From assembly GCA_019100305.1 (NCBI GenBank), contig JAHRHW010000267.1:1-6314 (forward strand): 6,314 nt of DNA, written 5' to 3'. Each line of letters opens with the position of its first letter. The first letter of the stretch is position 1. The notes beneath the pieces are model-generated. The model saw nothing but the letters and a program-made list of their open reading frames with translations. It was not told the origin of the DNA and made no database searches. This document shows, piece after piece, positions 1-5,674 of this stretch. This stretch comes from Candidatus Thiodiazotropha taylori (lineage in GTDB: Bacteria > Pseudomonadota > Gammaproteobacteria > Chromatiales > Chromatiaceae). The position numbers were made by a program, and so were the translations under genes.

Positions 1-313
1 GATCGACAAAGGGTTCGGCTGCGTATTGCATGGAGAGCATGTTCTCCGCATTGCCATGAAAATGCAGAATCACCCCTTTGGGTTTTAGCGCCTTGAAGAG
101 TACCCCGTGAAGCCGAGCGCCATCTGGGGTATCAATATAGAGCTCCTGGTGTTCAATCGAGAAGTTAAATATTGCGTCACTGTTGATCCGGCTTGCCGGG
201 AAAATGATATTTACCTGATTGAGGTAATAGTAGAGGCAGAGAAAGGTATAGCCTGAACAGCCCAGTATACAAGCAAAAACCAGATTTTTTTTGAATTCAT
301 TTAGGTATGACAT
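1..313 (-). CDS. Membrane-anchored alpha/beta hydrolase, N-terminal part (3' end cut by window edge)
   Basis: The first 104 codons are present, read leftward from an ATG at 313-311; the rest lies beyond the left edge. After a short basic N-terminus, residues 11-31 (LVFACILGCSGYTFLCLYYYL) form one hydrophobic segment, so the protein is probably anchored in the inner membrane with the catalytic domain on the far side. Residues 58-73 look like the first strands of an alpha/beta hydrolase (LYIDTPDGARLHGVLF). Residues 82-92 (ILHFHGNAENM) match the HGN oxyanion-hole motif of the YfhR/BEM46-like branch. The nucleophile GxSxG, the acid and the catalytic histidine are outside the window, so activity and substrate cannot be judged. 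The Shine-Dalgarno is weak (AGAG a few bases upstream). A candidate promoter lies at 354-383, so the gene may be transcribed separately from the nucleotidyltransferase gene 137 bases upstream. The family call is fairly secure and the substrate is unknown. Confidence 0.8.
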   Translation of the reverse strand, partial: MSYLNEFKKNLVFACILGCSGYTFLCLYYYLNQVNIIFPASRINSDAIFNFSIEHQELYIDTPDGARLHGVLFKALKPKGVILHFHGNAENMLSMQYAAEPFVD

Positions 314-353
314 ATCTCTACTGTAAAGTCAGGCAGATTCGAACCAGCCAATA

Positions 354-383
354 TTTATAATAATCATTTGTTTGGGGTTTCAA
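354..383 (-). promoter_or_regulatory. Candidate sigma70 promoter of the alpha/beta hydrolase gene
   Basis: On the minus strand, TTGAAA (378-383) and TATAAA (354-359) are separated by 18 bases. The -10 box lies about 40 bases before the hydrolase start. This is inferred from the match to consensus only; an alternative -10 (TATTAT) lies 3 bases closer to the -35. Confidence 0.45.
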
Positions 384-392
384 GCATTGAAA
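378..392. repeat. Inverted repeat TTTCAA-gca-TTGAAA over the hydrolase -35 box
   Basis: Two perfect 6-base arms (378-383 and 387-392) flank a 3-base spacer. One arm is the -35 hexamer of the candidate hydrolase promoter, so a repressor or activator bound here could control it. It is short enough to be chance. Confidence 0.3.
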
Positions 393-435
393 GTGAACTA
401 TTTTGTCATCTGGCTTAATAGACAGCTATAACAGG

Positions 436-460
436 GACACGACGGCTGTGTCACATGTGA
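436..460. repeat. Short palindromes at the nucleotidyltransferase 3' end
   Basis: GACAC (436-440) and GTGTC (448-452) form a 5-bp stem with a 7-base loop, and TCACATGTGA (451-460) is a perfect 10-bp palindrome covering the stop codon. There is no T-run on the transcribed strand, so this is not a convincing intrinsic terminator. Confidence 0.25.
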
Positions 461-954
461 AGCGAGGGTTGTGCCATAACTTCAATGTCCTGTAGATCTA
501 CTGGGCGTCTCAGTTTCTTTTTGTAATCGATTAGTGCCCTCTGGTCCATCAGGGGAATTTCGATTCCCAGAATCGTTTTATATTTGACTCGTGAAAAATC
601 CAGTTTCAATGGAGTCCAGACATGCCTTGAAGAATCGAATATTTTAGCTCCAGCAGGATTGCCGATCTCGATTTTGATGTCATGTTTTACGAACTGAACA
701 TACTCAAGATCCCAACCTTCGGTGGCTTCGCAATAACGCTGAGCTGGTTTGCTGATGTATTCATCCCCTAGCGAAACTACCTTGTTAAAATGGTTGCTTG
801 TAACGAACAGATCAATATCATTCAGTTTTCGATTGGATCCATAACCGATAGCTGCCAATCCGCCGCATATCAAAAATGAAATCTGATGTTGATTCAATAG
901 AGATACAATCCACGAAAGGGCTTTTGATTGCTTTTGTCTGATCTCATTTGTCAT
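451..954 (-). CDS. Small orphan nucleotidyltransferase (MNT/AbiEii-like fold)
   Basis: A 167-residue protein with the polymerase-beta-type nucleotidyltransferase signature. Residues 31-50 read GG (31-32), an 11-residue spacing containing GYGS, then D46-I-D48-L-F, matching the hG[GS]...DxD metal-binding motif. A third acidic ligand is probably E96 in IKIEIG. Near the C-terminus, YKKKLRRPVDLQDIE (144-158) matches the basic 'YK..L.R.KD..DI' ending common in small nucleotidyltransferases of the AbiEii/MNT type. Such enzymes transfer nucleotides to proteins, tRNA or small molecules; here the target is unknown. Many occur in toxin-antitoxin or phage-defence pairs, but no HEPN or antitoxin gene sits beside this one: 620 bases upstream hold no gene and downstream is a hydrolase. 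No clear Shine-Dalgarno precedes the ATG, so the start is uncertain by a few codons. The length fits a single catalytic domain and the active-site residues look intact. Confidence 0.8.
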   Translation of the reverse strand: MTNEIRQKQSKALSWIVSLLNQHQISFLICGGLAAIGYGSNRKLNDIDLFVTSNHFNKVVSLGDEYISKPAQRYCEATEGWDLEYVQFVKHDIKIEIGNPAGAKIFDSSRHVWTPLKLDFSRVKYKTILGIEIPLMDQRALIDYKKKLRRPVDLQDIEVMAQPSLHM

Positions 955-983
955 GGTTTTGAAACTCGAAATAGAAACAGGAA

Positions 984-996
984 TGTTATCCGCTCA
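984..996 (-). promoter_or_regulatory. lac-operator-like 13-mer upstream of the nucleotidyltransferase gene
   Basis: The minus strand reads TGAGCGGATAACA, identical to 13 central bases of the E. coli lac operator O1. The flanks differ and the outer symmetry is not kept. It sits 30 bases before the nucleotidyltransferase ATG. It may be a LacI/GalR-type site or coincidence; no regulator gene is visible. Confidence 0.2.
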
Positions 997-1161
997 GATT
1001 TTCAAACCTAGCTAACTACCGGGGCCCGGAAGAGTCTGCTAGAAAGTTTTTTATGTCGCCTTACCTTTGGATCGGCTTTGTCGATTTCAGTGCATATCGT
1101 GCTTCTGTTGGGTATTTGGCGGAATGATAATTTGGTGTGAGGTTCCCTGGAGAGGTGAATA

Positions 1162-1176
1162 GTATTGTAACAATAC
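1162..1176. repeat. 15-bp palindrome GTATTGT-A-ACAATAC
   Basis: Perfect 7-base arms flank one central A. The 9-base core TTGTAACAA recurs exactly at 1305-1313, and TTACAA (the same hexamer on the other strand) occurs at 1228-1233 and 1264-1269. The symmetry and repetition suggest binding sites for a dimeric DNA-binding protein. The spacing arms are too close for a large RNA hairpin loop. Confidence 0.45.
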
Positions 1177-1304
1177 AACCATAAAAACAAGTAATGCGAT
1201 CGGTCAAGATACGATCTTCTGTTGAAATTACAATGCGGTGCGTATTGATTTGAATGCAAACAATTACAACTAAGTATCAACATCTGTATTGTGAAATTTA
1301 CAGG

Positions 1305-1313
1305 TTGTAACAA
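1305..1313. repeat. Second copy of TTGTAACAA core
   Basis: This exact 9-base copy of the palindrome core at 1165-1173 lies 140 bases away and about 60 bases upstream of the -35 of the candidate pilZ promoter. Confidence 0.4.
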
Positions 1314-1372
1314 TTTGTGTGATTTTAAATGACTTGTTGATCTATGTCATAGAATCTTTGATATCGAACTCA

Positions 1373-1402
1373 TTGTATGGTGTAAATCATTCATAATATA
1401 CT
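1373..1402 (+). promoter_or_regulatory. Possible promoter of the pilZ gene
   Basis: TTGTAT (1373-1378) and TATACT (1397-1402) are spaced by 18 bases. The -10 box is good (5 of 6) but the -35 is poor (3 of 6). It would give a leader of about 165-185 bases. This is weak, since AT-rich DNA produces such matches easily. Confidence 0.25.
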
Positions 1403-1574
1403 TATAGAGTTAGAACAATTGGCTCTATTTTGATTAAACGACCGGCAAATGGAAAAGGGTGCTTATTGGCCCTCTTGCACGTAACTGACTGCTGAGTACT
1501 GGAGTAGGTCATTTACACACAACTATTTGCGTAGATTTCAGGTTTTCTCGGAATGATAGAAGATTGACCGTCCG

Positions 1575-1931
1575 ATGTACCAGGAGTTGACAGTGGAGAA
1601 CCGCTACTATCCGCGTATTCGACTATCCATGAATGTGGACCTGATCCGACGGGGGCAACTTATCGGAAGCGCTGTAACAAAGGATTTAAGCTTGGGTGGA
1701 CTCTCTCTGCAACTGGACAAACCAGCCCTTGTTCCAAACGATATCGTTTTAATCAAAGTATGGATGCATGGGGCATTACAAACACTGCAGGGGTTTGTTG
1801 TCTATACGGATAGCCAGCAGAGTGGTGTCATGCTCATCGGTATGAGCAGAGAGGCGACACGCGCCTATTTCAATTTTCTGAGGGATATGGATATACCGCT
1901 AAGGATGGTGCTCGACAAAACGGGTCTCTAG
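1575..1931 (+). CDS. Single-domain PilZ protein, probable cyclic di-GMP receptor
   Basis: A 118-residue protein that is almost entirely one PilZ domain. Both ligand motifs are visible: RxxxR as R10-Y-Y-P-R14, and (D/N)xSxxG as DLSLGG just after residue 35. These bind cyclic di-GMP in the family, so binding is likely. The beta-barrel strands follow (GGLSLQL, IVLIKVWM, LQGFVVY, SGVMLIGM), then a C-terminal helix (REATRAYFNFLRDM). There is no signal peptide or membrane segment, so it is cytoplasmic. Stand-alone PilZ proteins act as adaptors on flagellar, pilus, exopolysaccharide or regulatory targets; nothing nearby shows which one. The start is uncertain: ATG at 1575 gives 118 residues but has a weak ribosome site, whereas GTG at 1593 has a well-placed AGGAG and gives 112 residues with both motifs kept. 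It appears monocistronic, with a long upstream gap. Confidence 0.92.
   Translation: MYQELTVENRYYPRIRLSMNVDLIRRGQLIGSAVTKDLSLGGLSLQLDKPALVPNDIVLIKVWMHGALQTLQGFVVYTDSQQSGVMLIGMSREATRAYFNFLRDMDIPLRMVLDKTGL
1582..1586 (+). promoter_or_regulatory. Shine-Dalgarno AGGAG favouring the GTG start at 1593
   Basis: AGGAG lies 6 bases before GTG 1593-1595, an ideal distance. The ATG at 1575 has only a distant AGAAGA upstream. This site lies inside the longer reading frame and argues for the shorter one. Confidence 0.5.
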
Positions 1932-1952
1932 TTGCACGGCTTGCCGGGCGTG

Positions 1953-2002
1953 AACAGATCGTTCTGTTGCACAGTTGATTGGTCAGATGAGAGTCGTCTG
2001 AC
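1953..2002 (+). terminator. Tandem hairpins after pilZ, possible weak terminator
   Basis: The first hairpin is AACAGA (1953-1958), loop TCGT, TCTGTT (1963-1968). The second is a 9-bp stem with one G-T pair, arms 1982-1990 and 1994-2002, loop GAG. Neither is followed by a T-run, so they may stabilise or process the mRNA 3' end rather than end transcription alone. Confidence 0.3.
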
Positions 2003-2253
2003 AACCTTCCGCAGAGATTAGATGATAGACCGGTCAGGCGGTGCATTGACATAAATCCGGTCGAATCTTCGATTTCGCTCATTAATTAATCCTGACTTGT
2101 CGAATTGCTTTTCAATCAGAAGCGGTTGTCTGAACTGGCCAGTAAAAACCTTACAGTTACCACCCTCCTCATCATCTACAGGTCATCTAAGTTAAGAAAT
2201 ATTGTAAGAAAGCTGACCTAGGCTTACTCACTCAATTGAACACCTCTGTGTAT

Positions 2254-2260
2254 AAGGGAG
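2254..2260 (+). promoter_or_regulatory. Shine-Dalgarno of the 5'-nucleotidase gene
   Basis: AAGGGAG ends 7 bases before the ATG at 2268, which fixes the start and suits the signal peptide that begins there. Confidence 0.7.
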
Positions 2261-2267
2261 TAGAGCC

Positions 2268-4196
2268 ATGTTTCTCAAATTAACAACAAGTGGATTGCTG
2301 ACGGCGTCGATGATGATCTCCACATCGGCACTGGCGGGATCAGAGTCTGAGCGGGAGGATAGTGGATATCATGATAAAGAGGGTATTCATGAGCATCAGT
2401 GTGAATACAACTACCGTAACAAACTGCAGATCCTCCACAGTTCAGATAACGAGTCCTCATTCCAGGATCCCAACACCCTTGAAGAGAAGATTCTAAACTA
2501 CTCCGCGATCGCCAAAGGATTAAAACGTGTGGCGAAGCGGGAGTGTACCCCCTCCCTATACCTGACTGCCGGTGACCATACCTTGCCGGGTCCTTTCTAT
2601 CAGGCATCGGCTGAAGCCTTCGGTGAGCCGGGTCTGGGCGATATCTTGATCTACAATGCTATGGGTTTGGCGGCCAATGGTATCGGTAACCACGAGTTTG
2701 ACGGTGGTATCAATGAGTTTGCTCAGATGATCGATATGGCACGCTACCCCTTCATAGCGGTCAACCTGGATTTCAGTCAGGTCGTTGTGGCGGATGGTTC
2801 ACCAGAGATTGAGATCGGTAAGGATGGCAAGCGCTGTGCCAAGAGCCGTGGCAAGGTGGTAAAAAGCTGCTGGGTGAAACGTGGCGAATACAAAATCGGA
2901 TTGATTGGCCGGGCACCGGCAGACTTCTTCAATGTGATTGAGGATCCAATCAATACACTGCCTGGCCTCGACTTCGTTGGTGGTCGTGATGCAAACAACC
3001 AGCCTCTGGTCTCTGCTGTTGGCCAGGTTCTTGAGCAGGTTGAACTGTTGGAGTCCAAGGGCATCAACCGCATCATCCTACTCGATCATGCCCAGGATTT
3101 TACAGCGGACCCCCTTTCTGCCAGTGCCCTGCGTGGTATAGACATCATTGTGGCTGCCGGATCCACTGGATTCATGGCCCGGCCAGTGGCGGATGGCCCC
3201 TACAATCTCTTGCGTCCGGAGGACAGCGCTGAAGCGGACTACCCAACCTGGCGTGTCGACAGTGAAGGGGAGACTGTGCTGGTGATCAACAGTGATCAGC
3301 AATACCGCTACCTCGGCAACCTGATCGTAACCTTCGATAAATCAGGCCATATAGCCGATGTGGATATGCGCAGTGGACCGGTGGCAACCAACGAGGCGGG
3401 GGTTGAGGCCCTCAAGATGGAACTTGGTGCTCGCAGACTCACCCCTAAGAAGCGGGTGGTGAACATCTATGACGCCATCCGTGATACCAGCATCATCCAG
3501 GACGCATTCTTTGTCGTCGGTACCACTGATTACCCATTGAATGGTTTTCGTGCCGATGTGCGAACCCGAGAGACCAATCTGGGTCTATTGGCTGCAGACT
3601 CCACAATCTGGGGAGCTCAGCAGAACGGCTTTCCGAGCGTCGATATCGCCCTGAAGAACGGTGGCGGTATTCGCGATACCATTCAGGGCCCAACCATCAT
3701 CCGCTTGGCAGTGGAAGCGGCTTTGGCATTCGACAATACTCTGACAGTACTTCAAATGAGCGGGGATCAGGTGTTGGCTGCCATGGAGAATTCCGTCAGC
3801 CGTGCCGATGCCACCGATGGTCGTTTTCCGCAGATAGCAGGCATGGTGCTGGAGTTTGATACAGCCAACCCCCCACTGGAAGCCTTGGCTTCTGTCACCA
3901 CACCATCCCGTGTGCGCAACCTGACCATCACCAAGCATGATGGAACAGTGGTCAACCTGGTTACAGACGGCGTTGCTGATACAACTGCCTTGAGTGACAC
4001 CTTTGTCCTGGCCACCAATAGCTTCACAGCGACCGGGGGGGATGGCTATGCCGCATTTCCTGCCTCTGTGGAACTCGGTGCCACCAGTATCGGCGAGCAG
4101 CAGATTCTGGAAGAGTACATCATCAATGTGCTAGGTGGTAATGTGAGTATTATGGACGATGCTGCAAATCCAATGCGGGTAATTCGACTGCCTTAA
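2268..4196 (+). CDS. Exported 5'-nucleotidase / UshA-like metallophosphoesterase
   Basis: A 642-residue periplasmic or secreted enzyme expected to hydrolyse nucleotides or related phosphate esters. Residues 1-23 are a signal peptide ending ALA|GS. The N-terminal calcineurin-like domain (about 53-350) shows ILHSSDNE (D60, E62), AGD (D103), GNHEFD (N141, H142), and H274 in LLDHAQ. The C-terminal 5'-nucleotidase domain (about 395-600) shows the substrate-binding NGGGIR (464-469), FDNTLTVLQMSG (488-499), GRFPQIAG (518-525) and NSFTATGGDGY (584-594). It is longer than E. coli UshA (550). Two metal motifs are unusual: the usual DxH is D-N-E, and the GHxQ/GHxH position reads GST (298-300). From memory a related clade carries DQE and GSN at these places, so this is probably a subfamily trait, not decay. 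Four cysteines (45, 93, 190, 201) could form disulfides, and the mature N-terminus (24-48) is rich in acidic residues and histidine. It is monocistronic with a hairpin after the stop. The exact substrate is unknown. Confidence 0.93.
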   Translation: MFLKLTTSGLLTASMMISTSALAGSESEREDSGYHDKEGIHEHQCEYNYRNKLQILHSSDNESSFQDPNTLEEKILNYSAIAKGLKRVAKRECTPSLYLTAGDHTLPGPFYQASAEAFGEPGLGDILIYNAMGLAANGIGNHEFDGGINEFAQMIDMARYPFIAVNLDFSQVVVADGSPEIEIGKDGKRCAKSRGKVVKSCWVKRGEYKIGLIGRAPADFFNVIEDPINTLPGLDFVGGRDANNQPLVSAVGQVLEQVELLESKGINRIILLDHAQDFTADPLSASALRGIDIIVAAGSTGFMARPVADGPYNLLRPEDSAEADYPTWRVDSEGETVLVINSDQQYRYLGNLIVTFDKSGHIADVDMRSGPVATNEAGVEALKMELGARRLTPKKRVVNIYDAIRDTSIIQDAFFVVGTTDYPLNGFRADVRTRETNLGLLAADSTIWGAQQNGFPSVDIALKNGGGIRDTIQGPTIIRLAVEAALAFDNTLTVLQMSGDQVLAAMENSVSRADATDGRFPQIAGMVLEFDTANPPLEALASVTTPSRVRNLTITKHDGTVVNLVTDGVADTTALSDTFVLATNSFTATGGDGYAAFPASVELGATSIGEQQILEEYIINVLGGNVSIMDDAANPMRVIRLP

Positions 4197-4213
4197 ACTT
4201 GCTCACCATGGAT

Positions 4214-4255
4214 GAAAGGATCAACCCTGCTGGAGAGAGCAGGGTTGATCTCTTC
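4214..4255 (+). terminator. Strong hairpin after the nucleotidase gene, likely terminator
   Basis: A perfect 13-bp stem (4219-4231 with 4238-4250) encloses the loop GGAGAG. Flanking GAA/TTC pairing extends it to 4214-4255 with one mismatch and one G-T pair. It starts 18 bases after the stop. The T-run is short and interrupted (TCTTC), so termination may be partial, and the hairpin could also protect the mRNA. Confidence 0.6.
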
Positions 4256-4502
4256 GCGATGAGATGCCTGGACTGTGTTTGTAAGCTGGTGCGTGGACCT
4301 GTATGCCAGCCTGAACTATCCATAGAGGAGGCCACAGAATTTGTGGTCAGAGCTAAGCTGCGTGTTTCTGGCGAATGGAGTGGGTGGCAGACTGGGATTG
4401 ATGTTTTGAGGTGAGTTGGAATTATGGCCATTTGACCCTGGCATCAATTCTGGGTGGTGTGGTACGTCGAGATCACTCAAATCTATTCAGATCATCTGAA
4501 GT
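4256..4502. other. Gene-free stretch between convergent genes
   Basis: No recognised product is encoded. Short frames on both strands (+ 4199-4414, - 4150-4431) overlap each other and the terminator hairpin, lack ribosome sites and resemble nothing known. An AGGAGG at 4326-4331 has no suitable start with a useful frame after it. A perfect inverted repeat, TTCAGAT-C-ATCTGAA (4486-4500), lies just past the stop of the minus-strand gene. Confidence 0.5.
4486..4500 (-). terminator. Inverted repeat at the 3' end of the exported-protein gene
   Basis: Seven-base arms around one C could form a short hairpin (5-bp stem, 5-base loop) 2 bases beyond the stop at 4503-4505 on the minus strand. It is AT-rich and followed only by TAGATTTG, so it is at best a weak terminator. 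Confidence 0.3.
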
Positions 4503-5198
4503 TTATCTGTAACAACGATTAAACTGGCCGATCTCTTGATCCGCTTTATTTCTGCATTCTTTTATACGCCTCAGACAGGAGTTGGATGATTCTGCCTGTT
4601 GTAAACACTGCTTTATCTCCAGCAGTACATACTCTTTGAATGTTGTCTTTGTTTGTTGGGTGGAGTGGCTCGTATTATTTTTGATAGCGAGAGCGCTTGT
4701 AATCGTGGTTTTTGCTTCTGTCAATGGAAATGAACTCTCTCTATAACGACCTCTGCTTAGATAATATCGAACAACAAGCTCTTTACCTTCCATTATCTGT
4801 ACCATGGTATCTGACAATCCCTCGCTTTCCTTTCCATGCCAGATTAAGAATTCAAGCTGATCCTGTCGCCATTTATAGGCATCGACAGCTACGCCCATCA
4901 CCTGCAGATCTTTCTGTCTGCTCAGACTGATCGGTTTATTGCTGTCTATGCGCAGCATGGGTGGAGTATTCCAATCTGCAGGATCAGTAAAATCCTTAGA
5001 TATCGTGAAATTGGCCCAAACTTCACCGCTATCAGAGATGCGATACAAGGAAAAACTGTCTCCCAGCCCATTTTTGACGATAGCCATTTCGTCTAAGGTA
5101 TTTGTCGGCGAGCTGTTGCTGTTTTTTTCTATTATCCAATCTGCCGGTGCGACAAGGGAAATGAATAACAGAAATAATAAAGAAAAGAACCCTCTCAC
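4503..5198 (-). CDS. Exported protein of unknown function with a four-cysteine C-terminal tail
   Basis: A 231-residue protein starting at GTG (5198-5196), supported by AAAGGAG 6 bases upstream. Residues 1-19 form a signal peptide ending in VAPA before D20-W21. The body (about 35-170) looks like a beta-rich domain: DSFSLYRISDSGEVWANFTIS (48-68), PPMLRIDSNKPISL (79-92), LEFLIWHG (115-122), and ELVVRYYLSRGRYRESSFPL (140-159). It resembles hypothetical proteobacterial exported proteins with a 'W..G ... L..G..L.VRY ... SSFPL' pattern, a distant echo of IalB-like proteins, but I cannot name the family. A Ser/Thr-rich linker (174-187) leads to a probably helical tail with cysteines at 198, 208, 215 and 229, which could form two disulfides outside the cytoplasm. 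It has its own candidate promoter and no operon partner. The function is unknown. Confidence 0.8.
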   Translation of the reverse strand: MRGFFSLLFLLFISLVAPADWIIEKNSNSSPTNTLDEMAIVKNGLGDSFSLYRISDSGEVWANFTISKDFTDPADWNTPPMLRIDSNKPISLSRQKDLQVMGVAVDAYKWRQDQLEFLIWHGKESEGLSDTMVQIMEGKELVVRYYLSRGRYRESSFPLTEAKTTITSALAIKNNTSHSTQQTKTTFKEYVLLEIKQCLQQAESSNSCLRRIKECRNKADQEIGQFNRCYR

Positions 5199-5204
5199 TT
5201 GTAT

Positions 5205-5211
5205 CTCCTTT
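5205..5211 (-). promoter_or_regulatory. Shine-Dalgarno fixing the GTG start of the exported protein
   Basis: The minus strand reads AAAGGAG, 6 bases before GTG at 5198-5196. There is no in-frame ATG at a better place, and the signal peptide begins directly at this start. Confidence 0.75.
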
Positions 5212-5267
5212 GGACTGGTATGAAGTGACTAGATATCTGATCTTAATTGGTTTTATCGATGAAGATT

Positions 5268-5295
5268 TTTATATTTTTTTACATTGGCTTGTAAG
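5268..5295 (-). promoter_or_regulatory. Candidate promoter of the exported-protein gene
   Basis: On the minus strand, CTTACA (5290-5295) and TATAAA (5268-5273) are spaced by 16 bases and followed by an AT-rich leader of about 60 bases to the GTG. Matches to consensus are 4 of 6 and 5 of 6. Moderate support only. Confidence 0.4.
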
Positions 5296-5378
5296 TATAT
5301 CCACATCCAGAAATTCAAACTCATAACCGGATTCGATATTCTTGTTCTTTGATTATAAGTCACGATCAGGGAAGTTAA

Positions 5379-5600
5379 ATGGCCATAATCAGTGGCTCAG
5401 GATTCGATTCAGCTGGGTTGACTGTCACAGGGTCACTGCTTCGACCCGCTATCGATCAGCTCAGTGCTGAAGTTGAGAGATCGCTTAAAGATACTGTTGT
5501 TGTGTGGCGGGATTTAATGGTTTTTCAGTCGATTCCTATGATGGTCATGCAAACGACAGGTTCTCAATACCAGTTGCAATCGTGTATCTGCAATCAATAG
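5379..5600 (+). CDS. Doubtful small ORF, unrecognised product
   Basis: A 73-codon frame begins at an ATG with a usable ribosome site (AGGGAAG, 5368-5374). The first 45 residues look protein-like (MAIISGSGFDSAGL..., an LSAEVERSLKD segment likely to form an amphipathic helix), but the rest is unconvincing and I recognise no family. Another frame (5504 onward) is open across the last third and runs through the tRNA terminator and antisense into the tRNA gene, so that frame cannot be real at its end. The region could be a genuine small gene, a decayed gene with a frameshift near 5505, or non-coding. No clear promoter precedes it. The bases 5601-5674 after it show nothing else. Confidence 0.25.
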   Translation: MAIISGSGFDSAGLTVTGSLLRPAIDQLSAEVERSLKDTVVVWRDLMVFQSIPMMVMQTTGSQYQLQSCICNQ

Positions 5601-5674
5601 ATATTGGTGGCCTGAGATCACAAAGCGATCGAGCTGGGTCTATAGCCGTAAAAACAAAAAGAGGCTTGCGCCAG

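Larger units (their letters stand above)
955..1574. other. AT-rich intergenic region between divergent nucleotidyltransferase and pilZ genes
   Basis: I see no convincing gene in these 620 bases. The only longer minus-strand reading frame (1008-1313) would start at TTG without a ribosome binding site and resembles no protein I know. The stretch is AT-rich (about 30% GC in 1321-1380) and lies between divergently transcribed genes, so it must carry both promoters. It contains a GTATTGT/ACAATAC palindrome at 1162-1176, several TTGTAA/TTACAA sites up to 1313, an AAGAT/ATCTT inverted repeat at 1206-1218, and ATGAC/GTCAT arms at 1329-1333 and 1346-1350. The segment 1430-1574 is probably the pilZ 5' leader. 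It can form small competing stems (AGGG/CCCT, GTGC/GCAC), but it does not match the GEMM cyclic di-GMP riboswitch as I know it. Confidence 0.6.
1932..2267. other. Intergenic region with small hairpins between pilZ and the nucleotidase gene
   Basis: I see no gene in these 336 bases. Contents are two adjacent hairpins (1953-1968 and 1982-2002), GACCGGTC at 2028-2035 with CCGGTC at 2057-2062, the palindrome ATTAATTAAT at 2081-2090, a repeated TAAGAAA (2193-2199 and 2205-2211), and AGGTCA/TGACCT arms at 2180-2185 and 2214-2219. A perfect TTGACA (2046-2051) lacks a good -10 at the right distance. No promoter for the nucleotidase gene stands out. Confidence 0.55.

Noticed and set aside
1008..1313. 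101-codon minus-strand reading frame in the gap before pilZ
   Set aside because: It would start at TTG with no ribosome site, has odd composition rich in His, Cys, Arg and Ser, resembles no family, and overlaps the palindrome cluster.
1338..1351. FNR-like TTGAT-N4 site
   Set aside because: The second half (GTCAT) matches the ATCAA half-site poorly.
1430..1574. Cyclic di-GMP (GEMM) riboswitch ahead of pilZ
   Set aside because: The conserved GEMM core elements, as I know them, are not present.
2046..2074. Perfect TTGACA considered as promoter of the nucleotidase gene
   Set aside because: The hexamer 17 bases downstream is TCGATT, only 3 of 6 to the -10 consensus, and it would lie about 190 bases from the start.
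2193..2211. TAAGAAA repeated 12 bases apart upstream of the nucleotidase gene, considered as a Pho box
   Set aside because: The 7-mers do not resemble CTGTCAT and the spacing is 12, not 11; no evidence for PhoB control.
4199..4431. Overlapping plus and minus frames after the nucleotidase gene
   Set aside because: No ribosome sites, no recognisable domains, and both overlap the hairpin after the nucleotidase stop.
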